This document shows, one piece after another, positions 8,189-16,062 of a stretch of DNA of 64,000 bases. The translations under genes were made by a program, and so were the position numbers. Where the stretch lies: contig NZ_JABEKU010000001.1 of assembly GCF_013283665.1 (NCBI RefSeq), positions 1,240,001 to 1,304,000 of the forward strand, given 5' to 3'. The notes under the pieces are model-generated. The model saw nothing but the letters and a program-made list of their open reading frames with translations, was not told the origin of the DNA and searched no databases. Source of the stretch: Ensifer sesbaniae (GTDB lineage: Bacteria > Pseudomonadota > Alphaproteobacteria > Rhizobiales > Rhizobiaceae). How positions within the stretch are numbered: the first letter of the stretch is position 1; every line of letters begins with the position of its first letter.

Positions 8189-8217
8189 TAGATTGTTCGT
8201 TTTCGCAATTTTGTCAA
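8189..8217 (-). promoter_or_regulatory. sigma-70 type promoter of the attenuated operon
   Basis: On the minus strand TTGACA (8217-8212) is separated by 17 bases from AATCTA (8194-8189). The predicted transcription start is about seven bases further on, at the leader ATG (8182). This is the best sigma-70 match I noted in the window. Confidence 0.65.
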
Positions 8218-8254
8218 CGGGGATTTTTCGCGCAGTCGATTATCCGCTGCGATC

Positions 8255-8668
8255 TCAGTGTTCGCTCTCGCACATGGAGTGGTCAGCCAAAGCCCGGATC
8301 ACATAGCAGTCACCCACCGTGTGATTGCCGTCGCAGGCGACGATGCGTTCCAGCTCCTGCTCCAGCTTCTTCAACCGGGCGATCTTCTCGCGAACGGTCG
8401 CCAGATGTTCGCTTGCGATCCGGTCGGCTTCGCCGCACGGGCGTTCCGGGTGCTGGCTGAGGGCGAGCAGATCCCGGATCGAATCGATCGACAGACCGAG
8501 ATCGCGCGCGTGGCGGATGAAGGCCAGTCGCTCGAGTTCGCTTTTCTCGTAGCGCCGCTGGTTGCCTTCGGAACGCTCGGGCGCCGCGATCAGCCCCATC
8601 TGCTCGTAATAGCGAATGGTCGGAATTTTCACGCCGGTGCGCCGCGAGAGTTCGCCGATGGAGTACAT
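8255..8668 (-). CDS. MerR family metal-responsive regulator
   Basis: A 137-residue regulator. The MerR winged helix (MYSIGELSRRTGVKIPTIRY...RRYEKSELERLAFI) is followed by a long dimer helix and a cysteine-bearing C-terminus. PCGEAD and the CDGNHTVGDCYVIRAL loop resemble the metal-binding loop of the ZntR/CadR/PbrR group. A divalent metal is therefore the likely signal; this is inference. I start at 8668, where the family N-terminus begins; the frame is open further upstream. No metal-efflux gene is adjacent, so it may act at a distance. Confidence 0.85.
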   Translation of the reverse strand: MYSIGELSRRTGVKIPTIRYYEQMGLIAAPERSEGNQRRYEKSELERLAFIRHARDLGLSIDSIRDLLALSQHPERPCGEADRIASEHLATVREKIARLKKLEQELERIVACDGNHTVGDCYVIRALADHSMCESEH

Positions 8669-8681
8669 GGTTGCCTCAAAC

Positions 8682-8702
8682 CTATAGCTTCTGGAGCAAT
8701 AG
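8682..8702. promoter_or_regulatory. MerR-type operator in front of merR
   Basis: CTATAGCT-TCTGG-AGCAATAG is an inverted repeat with eight-base arms (seven matching) and a five-base centre. It lies 14 bases upstream of the merR start, the layout usual for autoregulated MerR genes. Confidence 0.5.
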
Positions 8703-8723
8703 ATAGTTGCGCGCTGTTGGGTG

Positions 8724-8888
8724 TCAATGGCGGGGGCGAGGGAAGAACTCGTATGGGACCTTCGTTGCGATTGTCGGGGCAAGCCGCGGGCGCGCGTTGG
8801 TGCCGGTCTCTTCGATCGGCGAAACCGTACCCATCTGCTGGCGGCGCTCGGAGACGTAGTAGCTCGAGATGCAGTTGTCGATCTTCAT
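8724..8888 (-). CDS. 54-residue small protein, unrecognised
   Basis: The ATG at 8888 opens a 54-codon frame starting MKIDNCISSYYVSERRQQMG and ending PRPRH. Third codon positions are strongly G/C-biased, as in the real genes around it. A purine run (GGGGGA) stands six bases before the ATG. It forms the 3' arm of a perfect eight-base stem (8895-8902 with 8911-8918), so translation could be gated by RNA structure. The gene lies between glucose dehydrogenase and merR on the same strand. I do not recognise it. Confidence 0.5.
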   Translation of the reverse strand: MKIDNCISSYYVSERRQQMGTVSPIEETGTNARPRLAPTIATKVPYEFFPRPRH

Positions 8889-8992
8889 CGGAATCCCCCG
8901 GAATCTGTCGTCCGGGGGACGCTGCTTTTGCGGGCTTGCGTGGTGCTTGCTCCTGCAACCTTCTAGCGAGAATTAGGGATGCTTCTCGCGCA

Positions 8993-11326
8993 TCAGGGCA
9001 GGGTGTAGGCGATGATGTAATCACCCGGCCTGGTGCCGACCGAACCGTGGCCTCCGGCGACGATCAGCACATATTGCTTGTCGCCGACCGCATAGCTCAT
9101 CGGTGTCGACTGGCCGCCGGCGGGCAGGCGTGCCTCCCAGAGCTGGCGGCCGGTCGTCAGGTCGTAGGCGCGCAGATAATCGTCGACCGCAGCACCCAGG
9201 AAGGCGACGCCGCCCTTGGTGATCATCGGTCCGCCGATGCCCGGCACGCCCACCTTGAACGGCAACGGCAGCGGCGTCATGTCTTCGACGGTGCCGTTCT
9301 TGTGCTTGTAGGCAATCTTTCCGGTTCGAAGATCCGCGCCGGCGACATAACCCCATGGCGGCGCCTGGCAGGGAATGCCGAGCGGTCCGAGGAAGGGACC
9401 CATGAAGACGCCATAGGGCGCGCCTTCGTTGCGGTTGAGGCCTTGTTCCGACCCTTTCTCGTCCTGTCCCCTTGGCGGAATCTGATCACGAGGCACGAGA
9501 CGCGAGGTGAAGGCGAGGTAGGTCGGCATGCCGAACATCACCTGCCGTTCCGGATCGACGGCGACGGAGCCCCAATTGAAGGTGCCGAAGTTGCCGGGGT
9601 AGACGAGCGTCCCCTCGATCGACGGCGGCGTGTAGCGCCCCTCGTATTTCAGCGACCGGAACGCGATGCGGCAGGCCAGCTGGTCGAAGAGCGTGATGCC
9701 CCACATGTCCTTCTCCTGCAGCGGCGCAGGCATGAAGGTGAGGCCAGAGACCGGCTGGCTCGGCGCGCTGAAATCCTCGGGGATCGCTCCGCCCGGGGCC
9801 TGAACCTCTTCGACCGGGATGATCGGCTCGCCGTTTCTGCGGTCGAGCACGTAGATATCGCCCTGTTTCGTCGGTCCGACCAGCGCCGGGACCACCGTGC
9901 CGTCGTCCTTGGTGATGTCGAGCAGGGCCGGTTGCGCCGGCACGTCCATGTCCCAGAGGTCGTGATGCACGGTCTGGCGGACCCAGCGCACCGCGCCGGA
10001 GTTGATGTCGAGCGCGACGATCGAGGACGAATATTTCTCGACGTGCTCGCTTCGACCCATGCCGAGCTGGTCCGGCACCTGGTTGCCCATGGGGATGTAG
10101 ACCATGCCGAGCGCCTCGTCATAGCTGAACACCGACCAGCTGTTCGGCGAGTTGGTCGTGTAGGTCTGGCCTTCGGGAAGGGGCGTCGTCACGTCCGGGT
10201 TGCCGCTGTCCCAATTCCAGATCAGCGCGCCCGTGTTGATGTCGAAGGCACGGATCACGCCGGATTGTTCCTGGGTCGAATAGTTGTCGTTGACGGCGCC
10301 GCCGATGATGAGCTTGCCGGCCACTGCCACCGGCGGTGACGTCGAATAGTAGTAGCCGGCCGGATTGTACTTCATGCCCGTTTCGAGCCCCAGCACGCCG
10401 TTGTCGGCAAAGCTGGTGCAGACGGAGCCGGTCGCCGCGTCGAGCGCGATCAGGCGCGCATCGGAGGTCGGCAGGTAGACCCGCTCGGCGCAGGGGCTGC
10501 CGGGAGCTGCGGCCGGGTCGGCCCAATAGGTGACACCGCGGCAGGTCTGATGCTGGCGGTCGGGGTTCATGCCCGAGTTGGAATCATATTTCCATTTCTC
10601 CTCACCGGTCGCCGCATCGAGCGCGATCGCCCAATTGTGCGGCGTGCAGGCATAGAGCGTGTCTTTCACCTTGAGCGGCGTGACCTGATAGGTCGTCTCT
10701 CCGACGTCGTCGGGCCGTTTGACGTCGCCGGTCTGGTACTGCCAGGCAAGCTTGAGAGTGCCGACATTGTCCGGCGTTATCTGGTTGAGCGGCGAGTACC
10801 TTTGACCGAACGGCGTCCGCCCGTACTGGTGCCATTCGGCCGGAGGCACCGAGCCTCCGAGCGGCGGATTGGCGGCAACGACATCGCTTGGCAGATCTCC
10901 GCGAATGTCGTGCGGGTCCTGCGTCAGGGCATAGCCGGCCACGCCGATCGAGATCAGCACGGCGATCGCCAGCGGCCAGGCGCTCACCGCGTAACGCTCG
11001 CCCGTTGGGCTCTCGAAACCAAGTGGACGACGGACGGACGGCAGCAGCAGCCAGAGCCCCAGAAGCACGATGACACCACCGCGCGGGCCGAGTTGCCACC
11101 AGTCGAAGCCGACCTCGGAGACCGCCCAGCCGAGCGATCCGAGAACGATGAACGCATAGAGCCAGATCGCCGCCGATTTCCGCATGAATATGAGCACGGC
11201 CGTCAGCAGGAAGCCGATACCGACGACGAGGTAGTAGGGGCTGCCGCCGAGCATCAGCAGCTTGGCTCCGCCACCGCCGAGCACGAGGCCAATGAGAGCG
11301 AAGACGATGGCCGTCAGGATGAGCAT
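8993..11326 (-). CDS. gcd: membrane-bound PQQ-dependent glucose dehydrogenase
   Basis: A 777-residue quinoprotein that oxidises glucose (or other aldoses) to gluconolactone in the periplasm and passes electrons to ubiquinone. Five transmembrane helices occupy about residues 1-135. The eight-bladed propeller follows, with repeated W-motifs (ALDAATGEEKWKY, AFDINTGALIWNW, ALDINSGAVRWVR, AYDLTTGRQLWEA). The DLWDMDVPAQP motif carries the catalytic Asp (Asp466 in E. coli). Length is close to the E. coli enzyme (796). PQQ synthesis genes are not in the window. Gluconate made this way can solubilise mineral phosphate. A RIME1 element lies 160 bases upstream. Confidence 0.95.
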   Translation of the reverse strand: MLILTAIVFALIGLVLGGGGAKLLMLGGSPYYLVVGIGFLLTAVLIFMRKSAAIWLYAFIVLGSLGWAVSEVGFDWWQLGPRGGVIVLLGLWLLLPSVRRPLGFESPTGERYAVSAWPLAIAVLISIGVAGYALTQDPHDIRGDLPSDVVAANPPLGGSVPPAEWHQYGRTPFGQRYSPLNQITPDNVGTLKLAWQYQTGDVKRPDDVGETTYQVTPLKVKDTLYACTPHNWAIALDAATGEEKWKYDSNSGMNPDRQHQTCRGVTYWADPAAAPGSPCAERVYLPTSDARLIALDAATGSVCTSFADNGVLGLETGMKYNPAGYYYSTSPPVAVAGKLIIGGAVNDNYSTQEQSGVIRAFDINTGALIWNWDSGNPDVTTPLPEGQTYTTNSPNSWSVFSYDEALGMVYIPMGNQVPDQLGMGRSEHVEKYSSSIVALDINSGAVRWVRQTVHHDLWDMDVPAQPALLDITKDDGTVVPALVGPTKQGDIYVLDRRNGEPIIPVEEVQAPGGAIPEDFSAPSQPVSGLTFMPAPLQEKDMWGITLFDQLACRIAFRSLKYEGRYTPPSIEGTLVYPGNFGTFNWGSVAVDPERQVMFGMPTYLAFTSRLVPRDQIPPRGQDEKGSEQGLNRNEGAPYGVFMGPFLGPLGIPCQAPPWGYVAGADLRTGKIAYKHKNGTVEDMTPLPLPFKVGVPGIGGPMITKGGVAFLGAAVDDYLRAYDLTTGRQLWEARLPAGGQSTPMSYAVGDKQYVLIVAGGHGSVGTRPGDYIIAYTLP

Positions 11327-11835
11327 GATGGAAACTCCCGCATTGAAGAAAGGTGCCGCGGCACGGTTTTTTCCATAACGCCGGTCCCGTTCGGGGCCGC
11401 GTGAGACAAGTCGGTTTCGGAGTTGGCGGCCGCAAGCGACGTCGCGGCAGCCGGGTGTGGAAAGGCGCGCCTGGCACCCTTACCGCTACAGCCCGCGCGT
11501 TTTCTCAAACGCGCAAAGGTCGCTGTAGCACTTTGAGTTGCTGCATGTTTTCGTCCTCAAATCAGAGACGATTTAAGGAAACACGCAGTAGCACCTAACG
11601 CGCCGCACATGCCTTTCAATAGCCACAATTCCGCAGCGCGGAAATTTAGGGGTGTGCGATGGGGTTGCGCTCAAGCTGCAGCGATAAATGAACACAAGGC
11701 CGATGGGTATGGACTCATCTGCTGGCGAGCCGTGCCATCACGCCATGAAAAAACAAGAAGTTAGAACGTTTCGGTGATTCAGGACGAGAAGCAGCCGGCC
11801 GGATCGCGTCGAGGTGGGAAAGCTTCAGATGACTG
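11327..11835. other. intergenic region with RIME1 and no supported gene
   Basis: This 509-base gap lies between the gcd start and the SelO stop, both on the minus strand. It holds the gcd promoter region and a RIME1 copy. A 51-codon plus-strand frame at 11609 has no ribosome binding site, and I do not call it. Confidence 0.6.
11486..11591. repeat. RIME1 intergenic palindromic element
   Basis: This is the best preserved copy in the window. CTACAGCCCGCGCGTTTTCT pairs around AAACGCGCAAAGGTCGCTGT, then CTGCATGTTTTCGTCC...GATTTAAGGAAACACGCAG forms the second palindrome. It lies upstream of gcd. Confidence 0.88.
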
Positions 11836-13341
11836 TCACGTGCCGCAGAAGGTTTGCAGGACTTCTTCTTCGGGCTTCGGCGGCTCCTGGTAGGCAGCAA
11901 AGTGCGGCTGGTCTTCGTAGGGTTTTGCGGTGACCTCGGCGAGCGCCTCGAACAGCGAAAAATCGCCGTCGTTGGTTGCTGCTGCAATCGCCTGTTCGAT
12001 GCGGTGATTGCGGGGGATGTAGGCCGGATTCACGGCCTTCATCGCGTTCGAGCGCGCCTCGGGCGTCGCCGTTTCGCGGGAAAGCCGTTGGCGCCAGTCC
12101 TGAAGCCATGGCTGGACCGTCTCGGCCGCGGCGAAAGTAGCGCTGAACGTCGCATCGCCTGCCGGATCGCGAGCACTGTCGCACAGCCGCCGGAAGGTCA
12201 GAGTGAAATCGGCCTCGCCCTTGTGCATGGCCGTCAGCAGTGCCTGCACGAGATCAAGGTCGCCTTCTTCGCTCGTGGCCAACCCGATCTTGGCCCGCAT
12301 GCCGTCCAACCAATGGCGCTGGAAGATTGCGCCGTATTCGCCGAGCGCATCGTTGGCCAGTTCCACCGCCGTGTCCGCATTGTCGTCGAAGAGTGGCACC
12401 AGCGTCTCGGCGAGGCGCGCGAGGTTCCATTGGCCGATGCCGGGCTGGCTCGCATAGGCATAACGGCCGATATGGTCGATCGAGGAGAATACCTTCTTGG
12501 GGTCGTAGGCATCCATGAAGGCGCAGGGGCCGAAATCGATCGTCTCGCCGGATATCGTCATGTTGTCGGTGTTCATCACGCCATGGATGAAGCCGACATG
12601 CAGCCAGCGGGCAATCAGCTCCGCCTGGCGCGCCGCCACCGCCTTGAAGAAGGCGAGATAGGGCCGCTCATGGTCCTTGATCTCGGGATAGTGCCGGTCG
12701 ATCGCGTAGTCGGCGAGGATCTTCACGGATGCCACGTCGCCGCGTGCGGCGAAGAACTGGAAAGTGCCGACGCGCAGGTGGCTCGCTGCCACGCGCGTGA
12801 CGATCGCGCCGGGCAGGATCTGCTCGCGATAGACGGGCTGGCCGGTGACCACGGCCGCAAGCGCCCGTGTCGTTGGGATACCCAAGGCAAACATCGCCTC
12901 GCTGACGATATATTCGCGCAGCACCGGCCCGAGCGCCGCGCGCCCGTCGCCACGCCGCGAAAACGGCGTTTGGCCCGGTCCCTTCAACTGGATGTCGCGC
13001 CGCTTTCCGTTGCGGTCGATCACCTCGCCGAGCAGGATCGCCCGGCCGTCGCCAAGCTGCGGCACGAAGGTGCCGAACTGGTGCCCGGCATAGGCCATGG
13101 CAAGCGGCTCGGCGCCAGCGGGCACACGGTTTCCGGAGAAGATCTGGGCACCTTCGCGCTCGAGCACGGCGACGTCGAGCCCGAGTTCCTCGGCGAGCGG
13201 CTTGTTGAGCTTGATCAGCCAGGGCTCCGCGACGGGCGTCGGCTCGACGCGCGCAAAGAACTGCTGCGGCAGCCGCGCATAGCTGTTGTCGAAGGCAAAG
13301 GCTTCGGCATTTCCGGTCGGTGAGGGGGGAGCATAGTTCAT
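11836..13341 (-). CDS. selO: SelO/YdiU family protein adenylyltransferase
   Basis: A 501-residue pseudokinase-fold protein. The family transfers AMP from ATP to Ser, Thr or Tyr of target proteins and is linked to redox homeostasis. Hallmarks are FDNSYARLPQQFFARVEPTP at the N-terminus, AGHQFGTFVPQLGDGRA, the RRDIQLKGPGQTPFSRRGDG nucleotide region, and GFIHGVMNTDNM followed by IDFGPCAFMD with the metal-binding Asn/Asp residues. The C-terminus ends in QTFCGT; a C-terminal cysteine is used for redox control in E. coli. I choose the ATG at 13341; the frame opens at 13413 but that extension is unlike the family. Confidence 0.92.
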   Translation of the reverse strand: MNYAPPSPTGNAEAFAFDNSYARLPQQFFARVEPTPVAEPWLIKLNKPLAEELGLDVAVLEREGAQIFSGNRVPAGAEPLAMAYAGHQFGTFVPQLGDGRAILLGEVIDRNGKRRDIQLKGPGQTPFSRRGDGRAALGPVLREYIVSEAMFALGIPTTRALAAVVTGQPVYREQILPGAIVTRVAASHLRVGTFQFFAARGDVASVKILADYAIDRHYPEIKDHERPYLAFFKAVAARQAELIARWLHVGFIHGVMNTDNMTISGETIDFGPCAFMDAYDPKKVFSSIDHIGRYAYASQPGIGQWNLARLAETLVPLFDDNADTAVELANDALGEYGAIFQRHWLDGMRAKIGLATSEEGDLDLVQALLTAMHKGEADFTLTFRRLCDSARDPAGDATFSATFAAAETVQPWLQDWRQRLSRETATPEARSNAMKAVNPAYIPRNHRIEQAIAAATNDGDFSLFEALAEVTAKPYEDQPHFAAYQEPPKPEEEVLQTFCGT

Positions 13342-13404
13342 GATCAAGCGGTCAACGGCGTCTGCCGGGATTGCCCGGGGCCGTCCTTTCCGCTCAAGTC
13401 TACA

Positions 13405-13486
13405 CGAGATCACGATGATTTTGCGCCGACCCGAGCAAAAATCATCGTGATCGATTCTTGGAAGTTGGAGCGGGATGCGGGCGGAA
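13405..13486. repeat. two-module mosaic palindrome, copy 1
   Basis: Module A is the hairpin GATCACGATGATTTT...AAAAATCATCGTGATC. Module B, at 13468-13486, is a half copy of the GAGCGGGATG...CATCCCGCTC palindrome (GAGCGGGATGCGGGCGGAA). Read on the minus strand, both modules occur in the same order as at 58557-58667, which marks them as one dispersed family. Confidence 0.65.
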
Positions 13487-13524
13487 GACGCTCCGGCACC
13501 ATGGCTTTTCGCGAGAGCGGCGGC

Positions 13525-13552
13525 GCCCTCCCGCGATCACTCGCGAGAGGGC
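13525..13552 (-). terminator. hairpin after the homocysteine methyltransferase gene
   Basis: GCCCTCCCGCGA and TCGCGAGAGGGC form a 12-base stem with one mismatch and a four-base loop. It lies 23 bases after the stop at 13575 on the minus strand. There is no U-run, so intrinsic termination is uncertain. Confidence 0.4.
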
Positions 13553-13574
13553 CGGGAGGGCGAGGCCCCGTGCC

Positions 13575-14531
13575 TCAGGCGCTGAGCGCCGTCGGTGGAA
13601 GGCAGGCCTCGCAGATTGCCGCGATATGGCGATGATCGGTGCCGCAGCAGCCACCGAGGATGCGCAATCGTGGCAAATGCGCCGTCAGTGTTCTGTACCG
13701 CCGCCCAAGGTCGGCGGGATCGCCGGCATCGAGCGTTTCGCTGTCGTCGAGCTCGGCGTGGCTCATCATCGAGGCATTGGCCCGGATCCCGGCAATGCGT
13801 TGCGTCCAGCTGGCTCGGGCGTCGAGGACCGTGTCGAAATGGCTCGGATGGGCACAGTTGATCATGTAGTAATGCGGATAGCCGCCGGTCGCGGCGTCGA
13901 CGGTCTCGACCGCAGCCTGAAGCGTGCGGCCGTCCGGCAGCCGACCATTTGTCTCCACCGTGAAGGAGATGGCTGAGGGCATGCCGTGGCTCTGAGCGGC
14001 CCGGGCGATGCCGATCGCTTCGTCGATGCTGGTCAGCGTATAGGCGCTGACCATGTCCGCCTCGCTGGCCGCAAAGGCCGAGATTTGCGCCGAATGATAG
14101 TCTTCGGCCTCGTCAGGGCTCATGCGGCCGAGACGGTAGCCGTCGCCACGCGGACCGATCGCTCCGCTGAGCACGATCGGTGCCTGCGGGCGCTCGTATT
14201 CGGAGCGCAGTTCCGAGAGGATGTAGATGGCATTCTGGTTTGTGACGGCCAGCGCCTCGTCATTGTAGCCGAGCTTGACGCCCCAGTCCGAGCTTGCCCG
14301 CCAAGTGGGCGTGTCGAGCACGAAGCCGGTGCCATGTTGTTGGGCGATCGCGAGATAGCGTGCGTAGTAGTTGAGCAGCCGCCGCCGCCCATCGGCGGTC
14401 GCAAGCAACACGAAGGCTGCGAAATGCGGAAGCGGGACGCCTTCGTGGAAGATCAGCGTCGTCTCCATGCCGCCGTCGCTTAAGAACAGCCCACCGTTCA
14501 AGAGTGGCAGGCTCCGTCGGTATTTGGCCAT
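13575..14531 (-). CDS. homocysteine S-methyltransferase family protein
   Basis: A 318-residue TIM-barrel methyltransferase that transfers a methyl group, probably from S-methylmethionine or a betaine, to homocysteine to give methionine. The zinc site is INCAHP plus the C-terminal GGCCGTDHRHI pair, and the DGGMET N-terminal loop is conserved. I use the ATG at 14531, which has GGTGGAG six bases upstream; the frame can start four codons earlier at a GTG. A TetR gene is divergent from it across about 240 AT-rich bases and may regulate it. The methyl donor cannot be told from sequence. Confidence 0.88.
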   Translation of the reverse strand: MAKYRRSLPLLNGGLFLSDGGMETTLIFHEGVPLPHFAAFVLLATADGRRRLLNYYARYLAIAQQHGTGFVLDTPTWRASSDWGVKLGYNDEALAVTNQNAIYILSELRSEYERPQAPIVLSGAIGPRGDGYRLGRMSPDEAEDYHSAQISAFAASEADMVSAYTLTSIDEAIGIARAAQSHGMPSAISFTVETNGRLPDGRTLQAAVETVDAATGGYPHYYMINCAHPSHFDTVLDARASWTQRIAGIRANASMMSHAELDDSETLDAGDPADLGRRYRTLTAHLPRLRILGGCCGTDHRHIAAICEACLPPTALSA

Positions 14532-14769
14532 GTCGGTCTCCACCGTTTCAGTCTTGCTGATGGGTCCGGGGACGCCTCCTATCCCGTAGAACCAAGTAAA
14601 TTACTGCCTTTTAATCATCTTCTAAACTAGACGACTTAAGGTATACTATTGCTAATATATCCGCATATTGTAGCGAAATCAGTAACTTACTGCGTTGGTT
14701 CCGTCACGGCGTCGCCGGCTGGTGGCCCCTTCGTTGTCGGAAACCGCACCAATGGTAGGGCACCGGCTA

Positions 14770-15387
14770 ATGCGAAAGGGTGAGGAAACGCGGGCGAGGA
14801 TCCTCGACATCGCGGAGGCGGCGGTGTTGGCGAAGGGTTTCGGCGCGACCTCGATCGACGAACTGATCGCCGAGATCGGCATTACCAAGAGCGGTTTCTT
14901 CTACCATTTCCGCGACAAGAACGAGCTCGCGCGGGCGCTGCTCGAGCGCTACATCGAGAATGACGAGCGCATCTACGACGAGATCTTTGGGCGGGCCCAT
15001 CAATTGGCCGACGATCCGCTGCAGGCTCTCCTGCTCGGACTGAAACTGCTTTCCGAAACGCTGTCCGACCTGCCGAACGGCCACCCCGGTTGTCTGGTCG
15101 CGGTGATGTGTACCCAGGAACGCGCCTTCGATCGCGAGATCCAGGAGATCAACCGGCAGGCGGCGCTGATGTGGCGCCGGCGCTTCGGCGCGATGTTCGA
15201 GGAGATCATGCGCGTTTATCGGCCGCGCGAACCGCTGGATGTCGATCAACTCGCCGACATGGTTTCGACGGTGCTCGAAGGCGGCATCATTTTATCCAAG
15301 GCGCTGAAGCAGCCGGAGAGCCTGCCGCAGCAGTTGCTCGTGCTTAGATCCCTTCTCCGGCTGCTGTTCCAGCCGGCGACCGCCTGA
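14770..15387 (+). CDS. TetR/AcrR family regulator
   Basis: About 205 residues from the start I prefer (MRKGEETRARILDIAEAAVL). The helix-turn-helix is KGFGATSIDELIAEIGITKS and GFFYHFRDKNEL. The C-terminal domain includes PNGHPGCLVAVMCTQERAFD, as in regulators related to AcuR/NemR. In-frame ATG codons at 14752 and 14695 are possible alternatives; ribosome binding sites are weak at all three. It is divergent from the homocysteine methyltransferase. The half-site CTAGACGA at about 14626 is compatible with this subgroup, but I see no second arm. Confidence 0.85.
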   Translation: MRKGEETRARILDIAEAAVLAKGFGATSIDELIAEIGITKSGFFYHFRDKNELARALLERYIENDERIYDEIFGRAHQLADDPLQALLLGLKLLSETLSDLPNGHPGCLVAVMCTQERAFDREIQEINRQAALMWRRRFGAMFEEIMRVYRPREPLDVDQLADMVSTVLEGGIILSKALKQPESLPQQLLVLRSLLRLLFQPATA

Positions 15388-15467
15388 GTCATGCCGCGCA
15401 AAAGAGCGCAGCGGTTTTCCGACAACAGAAAGAACGCCTCAATCGGCTTGAGGAAACGGATGCCTTA
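15388..15467. repeat. intergenic repeat (ATGCCGCGCAAAAG type), partial copy
   Basis: ATGCCGCGCAAAAGAGCGCA followed by GCGGTTTTCCGACAAC aligns with 47714-47756 (ATGTCGCGCAAATGTGCGCA...TGCGACAAC), and both copies end in TGCCTTA. This copy is shorter. It separates the convergent tetR and DUF1697 genes. Confidence 0.55.
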
Positions 15468-15983
15468 TCTTTCCATTTCGAGCGCCAGAGCAGCGAGCTT
15501 GCGCACTGTGTTCAGGTTGCGGGCAGTGCCGGATTTCGTAGCCGGCAGCTTGAACTTCGAACGGCCGGAACCGTTCGGAAAATGGATGTAGATTTCGCTC
15601 CCAGCCAACCGCGCTTCCTCGCCATCCGGCGCGACGAGCTTGTCGAGTGCGTCCGCTGGTGCGGGCTGCGAAAGGAAGACGACGTGAAGCAGGTTGGGTT
15701 GGGCGCCCGGGAACGGCGCGCGATCGGCGATCGCCTGCAATTGCGCGCCGGTCCGGATCATCACGCCCGGCGCCTTCCCGAGTTTTTCCTGAAGGGCGCC
15801 GTCGAGCATCGCTGCTACCTTCTCTGCCGGCAGATCCGAGCGGAACAGCACGTTGCCGCTCTGGATGTAGGTCTTGACGTCGGCAAAGCCGAGCCCCTCG
15901 CAGATCGCCTTGAGGTCGGCCATCGCCAGCGGTGTCGTGCCGCCGACATTGACGGCACGGAGCAGGGCGACATGAACGGGCAT
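15465..15983 (-). CDS. DUF1697 family protein
   Basis: A 172-residue cytoplasmic protein of the DUF1697 family. It has the typical N-terminus VALLRAVNVGGTTPLAMADL, then FADVKTYIQSGNVLF and the C-terminal YIHFPNGSGRSKFKLP...GTARNLNTVRKL block. Function is unknown. Its stop overlaps the end of the repeat at 15388-15467. It is transcribed in the same direction as the unrelated oligopeptidase B gene, with a palindromic repeat between them. Confidence 0.88.
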   Translation of the reverse strand: MPVHVALLRAVNVGGTTPLAMADLKAICEGLGFADVKTYIQSGNVLFRSDLPAEKVAAMLDGALQEKLGKAPGVMIRTGAQLQAIADRAPFPGAQPNLLHVVFLSQPAPADALDKLVAPDGEEARLAGSEIYIHFPNGSGRSKFKLPATKSGTARNLNTVRKLAALALEMER

Positions 15984-16011
15984 GGGGGACCTCCGGGAAT
16001 CTCATGGGGTA

Positions 16012-16059
16012 GAGCGGGATGCGGGCGGAAAACCGCGAACACTTTTCCTCATCCCGCTC
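16012..16059. repeat. palindromic repeat GAGCGGGATG...CATCCCGCTC, copy 2
   Basis: Perfect ten-base arms (16012-16021 and 16050-16059) flank GCGGGCGGAAAACCGC and CACTTTTCCT. This is module B alone, inverted relative to the copy at 58557-58604. It starts 28 bases upstream of the DUF1697 start and ends three bases short of the ptrB stop codon (16063). Confidence 0.75.
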
Positions 16060-16062
16060 CGG

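Noticed and set aside
8258-10339. 693-codon plus-strand open frame opposite gcd
   Set aside because: It is the antisense of a clearly recognised gene in GC-rich DNA, where the complementary frame is often open; its sequence has no family pattern.
11609-11764. 51-codon plus-strand frame between RIME1 and SelO
   Set aside because: No ribosome binding site and no G/C bias in third positions; overlaps nothing that would support it.
13575-14531. Homocysteine methyltransferase as a riboswitch-controlled gene
   Set aside because: I looked for an S-adenosylmethionine or homocysteine riboswitch in the 240-base upstream region and saw no matching helices; the region is AT-rich and fits a TetR-controlled promoter better.
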